This document shows positions 15,177-21,962 of a stretch of 29,823 nucleotides of DNA, in pieces. A program made the position numbers and the translations under genes. The stretch lies in IMG/VR virus record IMGVR_UViG_3300025570_000077, positions 1-29,823 of that record, one strand, 5' to 3'. The notes under the pieces are model-generated. The model saw only the letters and a list, made by a program, of their open reading frames with translations. It made no database searches and was not told the origin of the DNA. The stretch comes from a virus. How positions within the stretch are numbered: the first letter of the stretch is position 1; each line of letters opens with the position of its first letter.

Positions 15177-15209
15177 TAATTACCCTCGTTTGTTCGATGA
15201 GGGTAATTA
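15177..15209 (+). terminator. Hairpin after the capsid gene, probable partial terminator
   Basis: A perfect 11-bp stem (TAATTACCCTC with GAGGGTAATTA) closes an 11-nt loop and is followed by TTTTAAAG. The 3' arm ends in A/T and the T tract is short, so partial termination is plausible. That would give more capsid mRNA than downstream mRNA. It may also stabilise the capsid transcript. Confidence 0.7.
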
Positions 15210-15223
15210 TTTTAAAGTAACAG

Positions 15224-15248
15224 TTGGGAGATCTGTAAACACTCCCAA
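15224..15248 (+). other. Second hairpin in the capsid-downstream intergenic region
   Basis: TTGGGAG pairs with CTCCCAA (7 bp) around an 11-nt loop, 14 nt after the first hairpin. No T tract follows, so it is more likely a leader or processing structure than a terminator. AAGGAAGG follows, but more than 20 nt before the ATG at 15282. Confidence 0.5.
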
Positions 15249-15281
15249 ACATAAGGAAGGAAGAATCATAAATAAGATAAC

Positions 15282-16184
15282 ATGGCAACAGCTAAAAAAA
15301 GTGCAGCTTCAAATGAATCTGCAAAACAAATAAGAACTGATTTCTTAGAAGATAGGATAGTATCAGTAAAGCATATTCCAAATGAGACAAATGGAATTAA
15401 AGATATTAAGCACGTAGCATACGGAGGCTTATTGAATGGAGCAGAGGTAGCAATACCAGCACCAACAATGGATAATGGGAAGATGAAAAATCTTCTTACC
15501 AATGTAGAGAAAGAAGGATTAGAGCACGTATTGAATGGGGTTGACTTATCAATATACGGGCCATTCTGGAAAACTGGAGGAGATGCATATAGCATGGGTA
15601 TTCTTCCTATATACTTAGGTAAAGATGAATTAAGATTAGACTTGTCTGATCCTTATGATTACATCAAGTACAAAGTGTTATTAGCATGTCCAGTAGTTGC
15701 AAACACTCTTGATGAGATTAAGCACAGGGCTACTAACAAATTTGTACTAACATCAGCTTCTGAGCAAATGGCTAAAGAAATTGATAAAGTTGGAAACAAA
15801 GTACAAGCATACAAGTTGTATGTAAAGTATGAAGAAGACAAAGAAATATTAAGATACACTTTAAGAAACCTTGGTAGAAATACTAACAGATCTCATAAGC
15901 TAGATTTCTTGCAGTCTGAATTACATAAAGAACTTGAGAAGAACCCAAGTTTACTTTGTTCTATTATGGGTGATGATTTTCTAAAAATGAAAGTGTTGTT
16001 AGAATCTTGTTACGAATTTGGAGCAATTAATAAAGTAGAGAAGAAGTTTTATACTTTAGATGATGAGCCTATTTCTGATGGAGATGCTCCAATCCTACAA
16101 ACTGCTGCTGAATTTTTAGCATCTAATTTAGGACAAGAAATGAGGTTAGCATTGCAAGCAAAGCTTAAGCATAACTTAAAGTAG
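15282..16184 (+). CDS. Conserved crAss-like virion-associated protein of unknown function
   Basis: 300 residues, immediately downstream of the capsid gene and 10 nt before a ring/adaptor gene. The N-terminal 25 residues are lysine/alanine-rich and flexible. Residues 75-135 (LTNVEKEGLEHVLN, YGPFWKTGGDAYSMGILPIYLGKDELRLDLSDPYDYIKYKVLLA) look like a compact alpha/beta domain, and the C-terminal 150 are mainly helical. No enzymatic motif, membrane span or Cys cluster was seen. The capsid-adjacent place suggests a head-completion or neck role, or a non-virion assembly factor. I do not recognise the family with confidence. Confidence 0.6.
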   Translation: MATAKKSAASNESAKQIRTDFLEDRIVSVKHIPNETNGIKDIKHVAYGGLLNGAEVAIPAPTMDNGKMKNLLTNVEKEGLEHVLNGVDLSIYGPFWKTGGDAYSMGILPIYLGKDELRLDLSDPYDYIKYKVLLACPVVANTLDEIKHRATNKFVLTSASEQMAKEIDKVGNKVQAYKLYVKYEEDKEILRYTLRNLGRNTNRSHKLDFLQSELHKELEKNPSLLCSIMGDDFLKMKVLLESCYEFGAINKVEKKFYTLDDEPISDGDAPILQTAAEFLASNLGQEMRLALQAKLKHNLK

Positions 16185-16194
16185 GATATAGACA

Positions 16195-16977
16195 ATGACT
16201 GCATCAGAAACAAAAGAAGAGTTTAATTTAAGATATAACAATGCACTGGAAGGTGCACCTGGTTTAGACACTTTTGAAATAAGTTCTTACTTAACTATTG
16301 CACAAGAGCAATTTGTAAAGCTTATGTATGATGCGTCAAAAGATCCTGCTAATTCTTTTGAACTTCACGAGAGAGCTCGTAGATCATTAAATGAGTTGGT
16401 TGTAAACGAGAAGGTAACACTTCCGGTTGCGTCTGCTAGAGGATTAGTTGATGAGTCGGTATTTTATGAGATAGGTGCAGGTGGTGGTATTCAAGCTGCT
16501 GAGGTTAGAACTCCAATGTATATTGTTTTAGAGACAGTAAGGATAGATGTTAAACGAGGTAGTAATGAAGAGTTTAATTACTCAAACAGAGTAATACCTG
16601 TATTGCCAACAACTCATGATGAGTTTATGATTAACTATAGAAATCCATTTAGAAAGCCAAACAATAATAAAGTATGGCGTGTAGATCTTTCTAAAGAAAA
16701 CTCTAAGACTACTGTAGAATTAGTAGCAACAGTGGCTATTAAGGAATACAATGTCCGATATATTGCTTATCCTTTTCCTATCATAGTGGAAAACTTAAGT
16801 ACAGCTGAGGATACTGCTGGACTTGGATTGTCAATTAATGGTAAGGTAGCACAAGCTGCATGTCAGTTAAATGAGGCAGCTCAAAGAGAGATAATTAACA
16901 TTGCTGTAGAAAATGCAGTTCTAGATTATAGAGACGGAACTTTACAGTCTAGAATGTCATTAGACGCAAGAGTATAA
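16195..16977 (+). CDS. crAss-like ring/adaptor protein (ring protein 1-like)
   Basis: 260 residues. The N-terminus (EEFNLRYNN...FEISSYLTIAQEQFVKLMYDA) is a helical bundle. It is followed by VIPVLPTTHDEFMINYRNPFRKPN...VWRVDLS at about 131-165 and YNVRYIAYPFPIIV near 183-196, ending in a helix with ACQLNEAAQREIINIAVENAV. The order THDEF...NPFRKPN...VW/RLD...VRY..P.PIIV is what I recall from the conserved crAss-like protein forming a ring below the portal at the head-tail interface. The gene lies two downstream of the capsid gene, consistent with that role. The stop is TAA and a 98-nt leader separates it from the next gene. Confidence 0.72.
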   Translation: MTASETKEEFNLRYNNALEGAPGLDTFEISSYLTIAQEQFVKLMYDASKDPANSFELHERARRSLNELVVNEKVTLPVASARGLVDESVFYEIGAGGGIQAAEVRTPMYIVLETVRIDVKRGSNEEFNYSNRVIPVLPTTHDEFMINYRNPFRKPNNNKVWRVDLSKENSKTTVELVATVAIKEYNVRYIAYPFPIIVENLSTAEDTAGLGLSINGKVAQAACQLNEAAQREIINIAVENAVLDYRDGTLQSRMSLDARV

Positions 16978-16999
16978 TAAATTAAAAAATATTAGGAGG

Positions 17000-17062
17000 T
17001 TTGATACGTCCACCTTATATTTACATAAACGATTGTATCAAAAACAATTTATATTAATTAAA
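17000..17062 (+). other. Inverted repeat in the leader of the 322-aa gene
   Basis: TTTGATAC (17000-17007) and GTATCAAA (17055-17062) are perfect inverse complements, 47 nt apart, in the 98-nt intergenic region before a probably highly expressed gene. They could form a long-range stem or be a protein-binding palindrome. An AGGAGG at 16994-16999 lies beside the left arm, but no start codon is suitably placed after it. Confidence 0.35.
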
Positions 17063-17075
17063 CACAATTTTTATT

Positions 17076-18044
17076 ATGGGATTAGCCGGTCAAAATCAGG
17101 TTAGACACATGTACGTAGGTGCTCCAGTAGACGTAGCAACTGTAGCTTTATTAAAAGCTGAAGCTGTAAATAGCTTGCAACTTTTAGGAGCAACAGGTGA
17201 AGCAGTAGCAGCTGGAAAAGCTTTTAAAATGTACCAAAAGGATGCACTAGGAAACATTATCTCTAGTGATACCATTAAGCCAGATAATGTAACTCATGTA
17301 GCATCAGTAGCTTACCAAGCTGCAACAGACAAAGCTGTAACAATTTCTGCTTTAACAGTAGACGTTAACAGTCTTTATACTGTATCTATCGAGATAGTAG
17401 GACATGGTTCTTTGTCTCCAGAAGACACTTACCTAAAGCAAGCTTTTTACAAAGCAGTTGCAGGTGATGATCAAGAAGCTATCGTTGATGGTTTAATTGC
17501 ATCTTTGAATCGTAACTTTTCTCGTGAGATTGGAGCAACAGCAACAAGCAACCCTGCATTTGCATTTAGCAAAACTGGAACTGGAGCTGCAGCAGCTTTA
17601 GTAGTTACAGGTAAAGCTCAATCAGCAGGATTTGATGGAAACAAAAAGACTCGTGTATACGATGCTTTTGAAGTAGATATCAAATGTGAAACTTATCCAA
17701 CTGTAGCAGTTACTACTCCAGCATTTGCAGGTGTAGGAACAGGATTCCAAATTGTTGAGATGGAATACTTCCTTCTTGGTGAAAGAGGAGATGCTTACAG
17801 AACTAATGGTTACCCGTTCAACCTAGTTGGGCCAGACCTAGTTTCTAACGCAGCTGGAACTTACAACATCATTGAGATTGTTTATTTTGATGAAGGTAGA
17901 GATGAAGCTAAGAAGTCTAAGAAAGGTTTAACTATCGTTGCACCATTCACTAACTTAGCAGGTAATGCAGCTTTAAACACTGTAATTGCAGATCTTAATA
18001 CTATATTAGGAGCAGGTTCAGTAGACGCACTAGCAGAAGCATAG
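17076..18044 (+). CDS. Abundant virion structural protein, possibly auxiliary capsid or tail protein
   Basis: 322 residues, rich in Ala, Val, Thr and Gly, with no Cys-rich or catalytic motif. Short beta-strand phrases (VTISALTVDVNSLYTVSIEIV, GTGFQIVEMEYFLLGERGDAYRTNGYPF, TYNIIEIVYFDEGRDEAKKSKKGLTIVAP) suggest a beta-rich structural fold. Several features suggest strong, separate expression: CGT arginine codons as in the capsid gene, a long leader with an inverted repeat, and a strong terminator directly after. An auxiliary capsid or decoration protein, or a major tail component, would fit. I do not recall a specific family match, so the precise role is unassigned. Confidence 0.6.
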   Translation: MGLAGQNQVRHMYVGAPVDVATVALLKAEAVNSLQLLGATGEAVAAGKAFKMYQKDALGNIISSDTIKPDNVTHVASVAYQAATDKAVTISALTVDVNSLYTVSIEIVGHGSLSPEDTYLKQAFYKAVAGDDQEAIVDGLIASLNRNFSREIGATATSNPAFAFSKTGTGAAAALVVTGKAQSAGFDGNKKTRVYDAFEVDIKCETYPTVAVTTPAFAGVGTGFQIVEMEYFLLGERGDAYRTNGYPFNLVGPDLVSNAAGTYNIIEIVYFDEGRDEAKKSKKGLTIVAPFTNLAGNAALNTVIADLNTILGAGSVDALAEA

Positions 18045-18070
18045 TAGTCTAAACTAAACTAAAATTACCA

Positions 18071-18108
18071 AAGGGACTGGAATTTAATTTTCCCAGTCCC
18101 TTTTTTTT
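18071..18108 (+). terminator. Strong intrinsic terminator
   Basis: AAGGGACTGG pairs perfectly with CCAGTCCCTT around a 12-nt A/T-rich loop and runs into eight Ts. It is the clearest Rho-independent terminator in the window and ends the transcript of the 322-aa gene. Nothing on the opposite strand requires termination here. Confidence 0.92.
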
Positions 18109-18132
18109 ATTCATTATAACAAAAAAAACATT

Positions 18133-18714
18133 ATGTCAATAACAGTAAATACATTTATGGTCTCTAATGACCTTAGTACTATACAGCTTGACGTAGAAGT
18201 AACTGCTGGCCAAGTTGTAGATAATTTACTACTATGGGATCAGGATACCTACAAGAACCCAGCTACTGCGGTAAGTCTAACATCTTTAATTTCTGGTGCT
18301 AGCAATGTTGAGAGTATTGAAATTACAGCAGCACAAGCAGGTGTTTCATCTTTTAGTGGTATTTATTTTCTACAAATAGAAACAGATGACGAAGAGGCTA
18401 TTGTTGTAGCTACATTTAATCTAACACAATACTATATAATTCAAGCTAAGCTTATTGCAAACATTGACTTGTCTTGCTTAAACTGTAATGGCAACTTTCA
18501 GAATGCAATCTTATTTGACATGTACTTGGAAGCAACTAAACAGTCATTAGTACTTGGAAGATTCCAAGATGCTATTGACAATCTAAAAAAATTAATAATC
18601 ACAGTAGACACATCTGATTGTGACACTTGTAATGATATAGAGCCATTGGTTTCAACGGCAGGAAATATTGTATCAGTAGGTGTTATAGATTGCTTACTTA
18701 CAGAAACACCTTAA
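18133..18714 (+). CDS. crAss-like connector-region protein with two CxxC pairs
   Basis: 193 residues. The N-terminal 100 are beta-rich (TIQLDVEVTAGQVVDNLLLWDQDTY, SGIYFLQIETDDEEAIVVATF). The C-terminal half is helical (NAILFDMYLEATKQSLVLGRFQDAIDNLKKLI) and flanked by CLNC (C115, C118) and CDTC (C163, C166). Two CxxC pairs around a helical hairpin could hold a structural zinc; this is inferred. I recall similar Cys-bracketed helical segments in small crAss-like proteins of the connector region, without an assigned function. It follows the terminator at 18071 by 24 nt, so its transcription depends on read-through or a promoter I could not identify. The next gene starts 1 nt after its stop. Confidence 0.55.
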   Translation: MSITVNTFMVSNDLSTIQLDVEVTAGQVVDNLLLWDQDTYKNPATAVSLTSLISGASNVESIEITAAQAGVSSFSGIYFLQIETDDEEAIVVATFNLTQYYIIQAKLIANIDLSCLNCNGNFQNAILFDMYLEATKQSLVLGRFQDAIDNLKKLIITVDTSDCDTCNDIEPLVSTAGNIVSVGVIDCLLTETP

Positions 18715-18715
18715 G

Positions 18716-19696
18716 ATGAAAGAAAAAGATGCGAGAATATTTGTCACATCAGTATCTAATGCTTCTAAAAGGTTAGAGTATTATGGTGATGCACAAATAG
18801 AAGGAATAACTTTACTTAAGTTAATATATAAGTATGCAAGTTATTGTACAACATATAAGCAGCTACAACGCCTTAACTCTATGGTTTCAACACTACAGAC
18901 CACTGATCATTTAATATGCATGGAGTATCAAGCACTTCCTGCTTACAATGTGCCTTTAAGCGGAACAGGAGAAGTAGTGATAGGTGCAGGAAGCCCTAAT
19001 CAGCCTCCTACACTTGGAGATATATCAATAACTCTTCTTGAAGGAATAACTGCGTTTGGATTTGCAGATGTAGTGTTGTATGAAAATTATGTAGATGATG
19101 CTGGTGGTTCTCCATCAGGCTTTGTAATAAAAACACTTCCTGCTAACGGAGGATTATATTATGGTAATGAGATAGTAACTTTAAATACTATATTGCCTAT
19201 TTCTGCTTTCTTAATATTTGAAAGATATCCAGATGGAATATCAGGAGTGGATGATGCATATGTAACTACGTTTACATTTTCAGCATTTGATGACAACACA
19301 CAACTTCCACTTGAATCTAACATAGCAACAGTAACAGTCAATGTAGACGCATTAGGAGTAACAAATGAACCAGCAACAGTGGGAGATAGAGCACAGTATT
19401 CAGACAACAGAGCTACAACAGTATTTACAGTAGCTGATTTTACAGTTAATGCAATAGCACCATACTTTGATCCAGAAGGAAATGATCTTGATGCAATTCG
19501 TATTGATGAGGTGTCAGACGCTAACACTGGAGTTTATTATTTCTTTGATGCTGAAGTAACTGTAGGACAAGTTATAACCAATGCAGAAATAGCTGCAGGT
19601 GCTTTTTATCACGTTGCAGCAGATCAGAATGAAATATCAACAGACACGTTTGAGGCAAGTGTAAGAGACACTGGCTCTATGATATGGGTAAGTTAA
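18716..19696 (+). CDS. Virion protein: short helical head domain fused to two Ig/cadherin-like units
   Basis: 326 residues. The first 75 (EKDARIFVTSVSNASKRLEYY...LIYKYASYCTTYKQLQRLNSMVSTLQTTDHLICME) form a helical domain with Cys at 44 and 68, probably the attachment part. Two beta-sandwich-like units follow at about 95-212 and 215-326. The second contains FTVADF...APYFDPEGNDLDAI and ends RDTGSMIWVS, the same pattern as the 246-aa proteins at 4694 and 19715. A short helical base with acidic-turn beta domains suggests an appendage projecting from the neck or head, possibly binding glycans or calcium. The next gene continues the same repeat type 18 nt downstream, so the two may act as one adhesin split over two genes. 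Confidence 0.55.
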   Translation: MKEKDARIFVTSVSNASKRLEYYGDAQIEGITLLKLIYKYASYCTTYKQLQRLNSMVSTLQTTDHLICMEYQALPAYNVPLSGTGEVVIGAGSPNQPPTLGDISITLLEGITAFGFADVVLYENYVDDAGGSPSGFVIKTLPANGGLYYGNEIVTLNTILPISAFLIFERYPDGISGVDDAYVTTFTFSAFDDNTQLPLESNIATVTVNVDALGVTNEPATVGDRAQYSDNRATTVFTVADFTVNAIAPYFDPEGNDLDAIRIDEVSDANTGVYYFFDAEVTVGQVITNAEIAAGAFYHVAADQNEISTDTFEASVRDTGSMIWVS

Positions 19697-19714
19697 TTTA
19701 AAACAAATAAAATA

Positions 19715-20455
19715 ATGTTATATACACTAACTAATGGTGGGCTTCAAAATGGTAGGCCCACCGCAATAGGATCAGTTTCAATAGGAATGAGCTCTGTACA
19801 AACTCATGTATTTACTGTTGCTAATTTTACAACAGAGACATCTCCTGCTTATTCTGACCCTGAAAATGATCCATTAGCATACATAAAAATATTAAGTCTA
19901 CCAGACACAGGAACTTTAGCTGTACAGGGTATTATATCTCAAGCAGTTACTGTTGGAACTCTTATTCAAGTAGGAGTTATCACATCAGGAAATTTTGTAT
20001 ACATAGCCACAGGTGTTGAAAGCTATACTAGTACTTGGAACTTTGATGCTGCTGATACGGGATCTAATTCACTTAGTGGATTAAATTCAGGTACTGTAGC
20101 AATGGCTGTAATAGGAGTGGCTAATGAAAAGCCATCTCTTGTTGGAGACAATACTATAGCAAAAAATTACTCAGAGTCACACGTGTTTAGCTTAGCAGAT
20201 TTTACAAGTAATACTACGCCAGCTTACACTGACCCGGAAGGTGATTTACCACAAGCTGTAAAGATATTAAGCATCCCTTCAAATGGATCTCTTCAGTTTA
20301 ATGGTTCTAACGTAATAGTTAACCAGATAATAAAAGCCAATGAAGTTGACTTAGGTTATTTGGTATACGTGCCTAACCTGGCCACCACTACAGTTCAAAC
20401 TTTAACTTTTAACTTTGCAGTATCTGATGTAGGATCTGGAGAATTTACAGAATAA
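19715..20455 (+). CDS. Two-unit Ig/cadherin-like virion adhesin (cassette copy B)
   Basis: 246 residues, the same length as the product at 4694-5434 and in register with it. DPEND lies at 48-52 (DPEGD at 49-53 in copy A). DPEGD lies at 173-177 in both, and both end with SD.GSGE at 237-243. Both also open with a short beta stretch and N..RP...G.VSI. Unit 1 carries HVFTVANFTTETSPAYSDPENDPLA and unit 2 carries HVFSLADFTSNTTPAYTDPEGD. There is no membrane span or signal peptide, so it is probably a virion protein and not a secreted one. It lies in the connector block, unlike its paralogue in the fibre block. Next gene starts 1 nt after its stop. Confidence 0.6.
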   Translation: MLYTLTNGGLQNGRPTAIGSVSIGMSSVQTHVFTVANFTTETSPAYSDPENDPLAYIKILSLPDTGTLAVQGIISQAVTVGTLIQVGVITSGNFVYIATGVESYTSTWNFDAADTGSNSLSGLNSGTVAMAVIGVANEKPSLVGDNTIAKNYSESHVFSLADFTSNTTPAYTDPEGDLPQAVKILSIPSNGSLQFNGSNVIVNQIIKANEVDLGYLVYVPNLATTTVQTLTFNFAVSDVGSGEFTE

Positions 20456-20456
20456 T

Positions 20457-20843
20457 ATGGGAGTAATGACATTGTTTATTGGAGAAGAATATATAGTAGG
20501 AACTGGACAGCATGGTGATATAGATACGGTAATAAGTACTGTGTCTGTATGCGAAGGAGTATGGAGTCTTCAAGTTGTTTGTACCTCATCATTGTGGGTT
20601 GAGTTTGATTTGTCAGATGCATTTTGCACTGTGACAAGAGCAGATAATGATCCTTTTGTGAATGGAGAAACACTTACTGGAAACAGAGAATACATTATAT
20701 CTATCACTGGCTTTCAATCATTTGCTGGTCAACAAAATACTACTGAGTCACAAGTAGTGTGTACTGTAAAGAATACTGAACTTGGAGCAGAGATAAACTC
20801 TTCAGAAATGACTAGGCTTCATGCTAGTTTAAATTGTAATTAA
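20457..20843 (+). CDS. Small Cys-containing virion-associated protein, partner of cassette copy B
   Basis: 128 residues, beta-rich, with six Cys (at 32, 42, 57, 106 and nearby). The segment STVSVCEGVWSLQVVCTSSLWVEFDLSDAF weakly resembles SVVTECATIFSFQLTATVGNSVRISLDNA in the 248-aa product at 5434. That gene likewise follows a 246-aa repeat protein, which supports a duplicated two-gene cassette. It lacks the fibre-type C-terminal module of that relative. A second in-frame ATG 9 nt later could be the real start. A hairpin 3 nt after the stop probably closes the transcription unit. Function unknown beyond likely structural partnership. Confidence 0.5.
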   Translation: MGVMTLFIGEEYIVGTGQHGDIDTVISTVSVCEGVWSLQVVCTSSLWVEFDLSDAFCTVTRADNDPFVNGETLTGNREYIISITGFQSFAGQQNTTESQVVCTVKNTELGAEINSSEMTRLHASLNCN

Positions 20844-20846
20844 TAA

Positions 20847-20874
20847 AGGTGTATCACTTGTTTGTGATATGCCT
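20847..20874 (+). terminator. Probable terminator hairpin before the connector operon
   Basis: AGGTGTATCAC pairs with GTGATATGCCT (11 bp, two G-U pairs) around a TTGTTT loop. The following sequence is T-rich but interrupted. The -33 TTG of a promoter begins 3 nt after the stem, so this is a compact stop/start boundary between transcription units. Confidence 0.65.
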
Positions 20875-20876
20875 AC

Positions 20877-20907
20877 TTGACTTCTCTATTTAATTTTTAT
20901 ATATTTG
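20877..20907 (+). promoter_or_regulatory. Bacteroidota-type promoter, 4 nt from the start codon
   Basis: TTGACT (20877-20882), a 17-nt spacer and TATATTTG (20900-20907) match the Bacteroidota -33 TTG / -7 TAnnTTTG consensus; TTG-to-TA spacing is 20. Only four bases separate the box from the ATG at 20912, so the transcript would be leaderless or nearly so. The same geometry occurs at 28022-28052. Confidence 0.75.
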
Positions 20908-20911
20908 TTAC

Positions 20912-21952
20912 ATGGAAGATAAAATTATTAAAGACTTTTTACTGAGCAAAAGAGGATACCTCAAAAAAGGAAATGTAACAATCCAAGCTGCACTGGCAAA
21001 AAAATATGGGATGGCATTTCATACAGATGACATTAGAAGCTGCAAGAAGGCAGTCAAGAAATCACTTAAGAAAATAAGAAACCTTGATGTAATTACAGAA
21101 GACTTTAGAGAGAATATACAAAGAGTAGAGGCCATGGTTTTTACTCCAATTAAAAAAGCTCCTAAGGTAGCATTAAGTACAAACATAGCACCGGATATTG
21201 CAGATCAAGAAGGAATGCATATACTAATGGGATGTAATCATGTTCCATTTCATCATAAAAGATTACATGATGGAATAAGAAAGATGATGCTTGATCATTC
21301 AGATAAGATCGTAGGCTTTCATCTAATGGGTGATTTTGCAGACATTAATACTTTGTCATCACATGACAAAGGAAGGTTCACTGCGGTGCCTGGATTAACT
21401 CTTGACGATGAGTATGCAGCTTGTAATGATGAGCTAGATATGTTTGCTCAAGCAATGAGTCCAAATGTATGGAAAACATATTTATATGGTAACCATGAAG
21501 ACAGACATAATAGATGGATGTCTAATATGGATAATGCTAAAACACCATTAACTGCTCCTAGAGAAGGTATGGATTTAGTAGAAAGAGGTTACCATGTTAA
21601 AAACAAATGGTCACAAGATTACTTTACACTTGGTAATGATTTTGAGATTTTTCACGGAATTTACTTTAGCATACATAATGCTAAGGCTCACCTAGACAAA
21701 CTAAGAACATCTTGTGCTTATGTACATACTCATAGAATCCAGAACTACCGTGAAGGAAGGATGGCCGCCTTTAATATTGGTGCGTGTGCAGACTTTACGA
21801 CCTCAGCCTTTAATTATGCCACGAGACCAATGAAGGCTCAATGGGCTAATGGTTTTGCTATTAACATGATTGACCATAAAGGTAATTCAAACATAACACA
21901 AATTAATGTAAATCCTGACGGAAGATTTTGGTTCGGAGGAATACGTTACTAA
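20912..21952 (+). CDS. Calcineurin-like metallophosphoesterase
   Basis: 346 residues. The first 75 are helical and basic (KRGYLKKGNVTIQAALAKKYGM, KKAVKKSLKK), perhaps nucleic-acid binding. The catalytic domain then shows the family motifs in order: MGCNHVPFHH (106-115, in place of DxH), LMGDFAD (138-144), YGNHEDRH (192-199), FHG (247-249) and VHTHR (271-275). Members hydrolyse phosphomono- or phosphodiesters using two metal ions. The Asp expected in the first motif is Asn109, which could lower or alter metal binding. It leads the connector/muzzle operon from its own promoter, 10 nt before the next gene. I recall such enzymes in crAss-like phages; the physiological substrate is unknown (DNA, nucleotide or signalling molecule). 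Confidence 0.82.
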   Translation: MEDKIIKDFLLSKRGYLKKGNVTIQAALAKKYGMAFHTDDIRSCKKAVKKSLKKIRNLDVITEDFRENIQRVEAMVFTPIKKAPKVALSTNIAPDIADQEGMHILMGCNHVPFHHKRLHDGIRKMMLDHSDKIVGFHLMGDFADINTLSSHDKGRFTAVPGLTLDDEYAACNDELDMFAQAMSPNVWKTYLYGNHEDRHNRWMSNMDNAKTPLTAPREGMDLVERGYHVKNKWSQDYFTLGNDFEIFHGIYFSIHNAKAHLDKLRTSCAYVHTHRIQNYREGRMAAFNIGACADFTTSAFNYATRPMKAQWANGFAINMIDHKGNSNITQINVNPDGRFWFGGIRY

Positions 21953-21962
21953 TAAATAACAA

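Noticed and set aside
16994-17003. AGGAGG followed by TTG as the start of a small gene
   Set aside because: The TTG lies one base from the AGGAGG, too close for initiation, and the frame ends after 18 codons without recognisable content.
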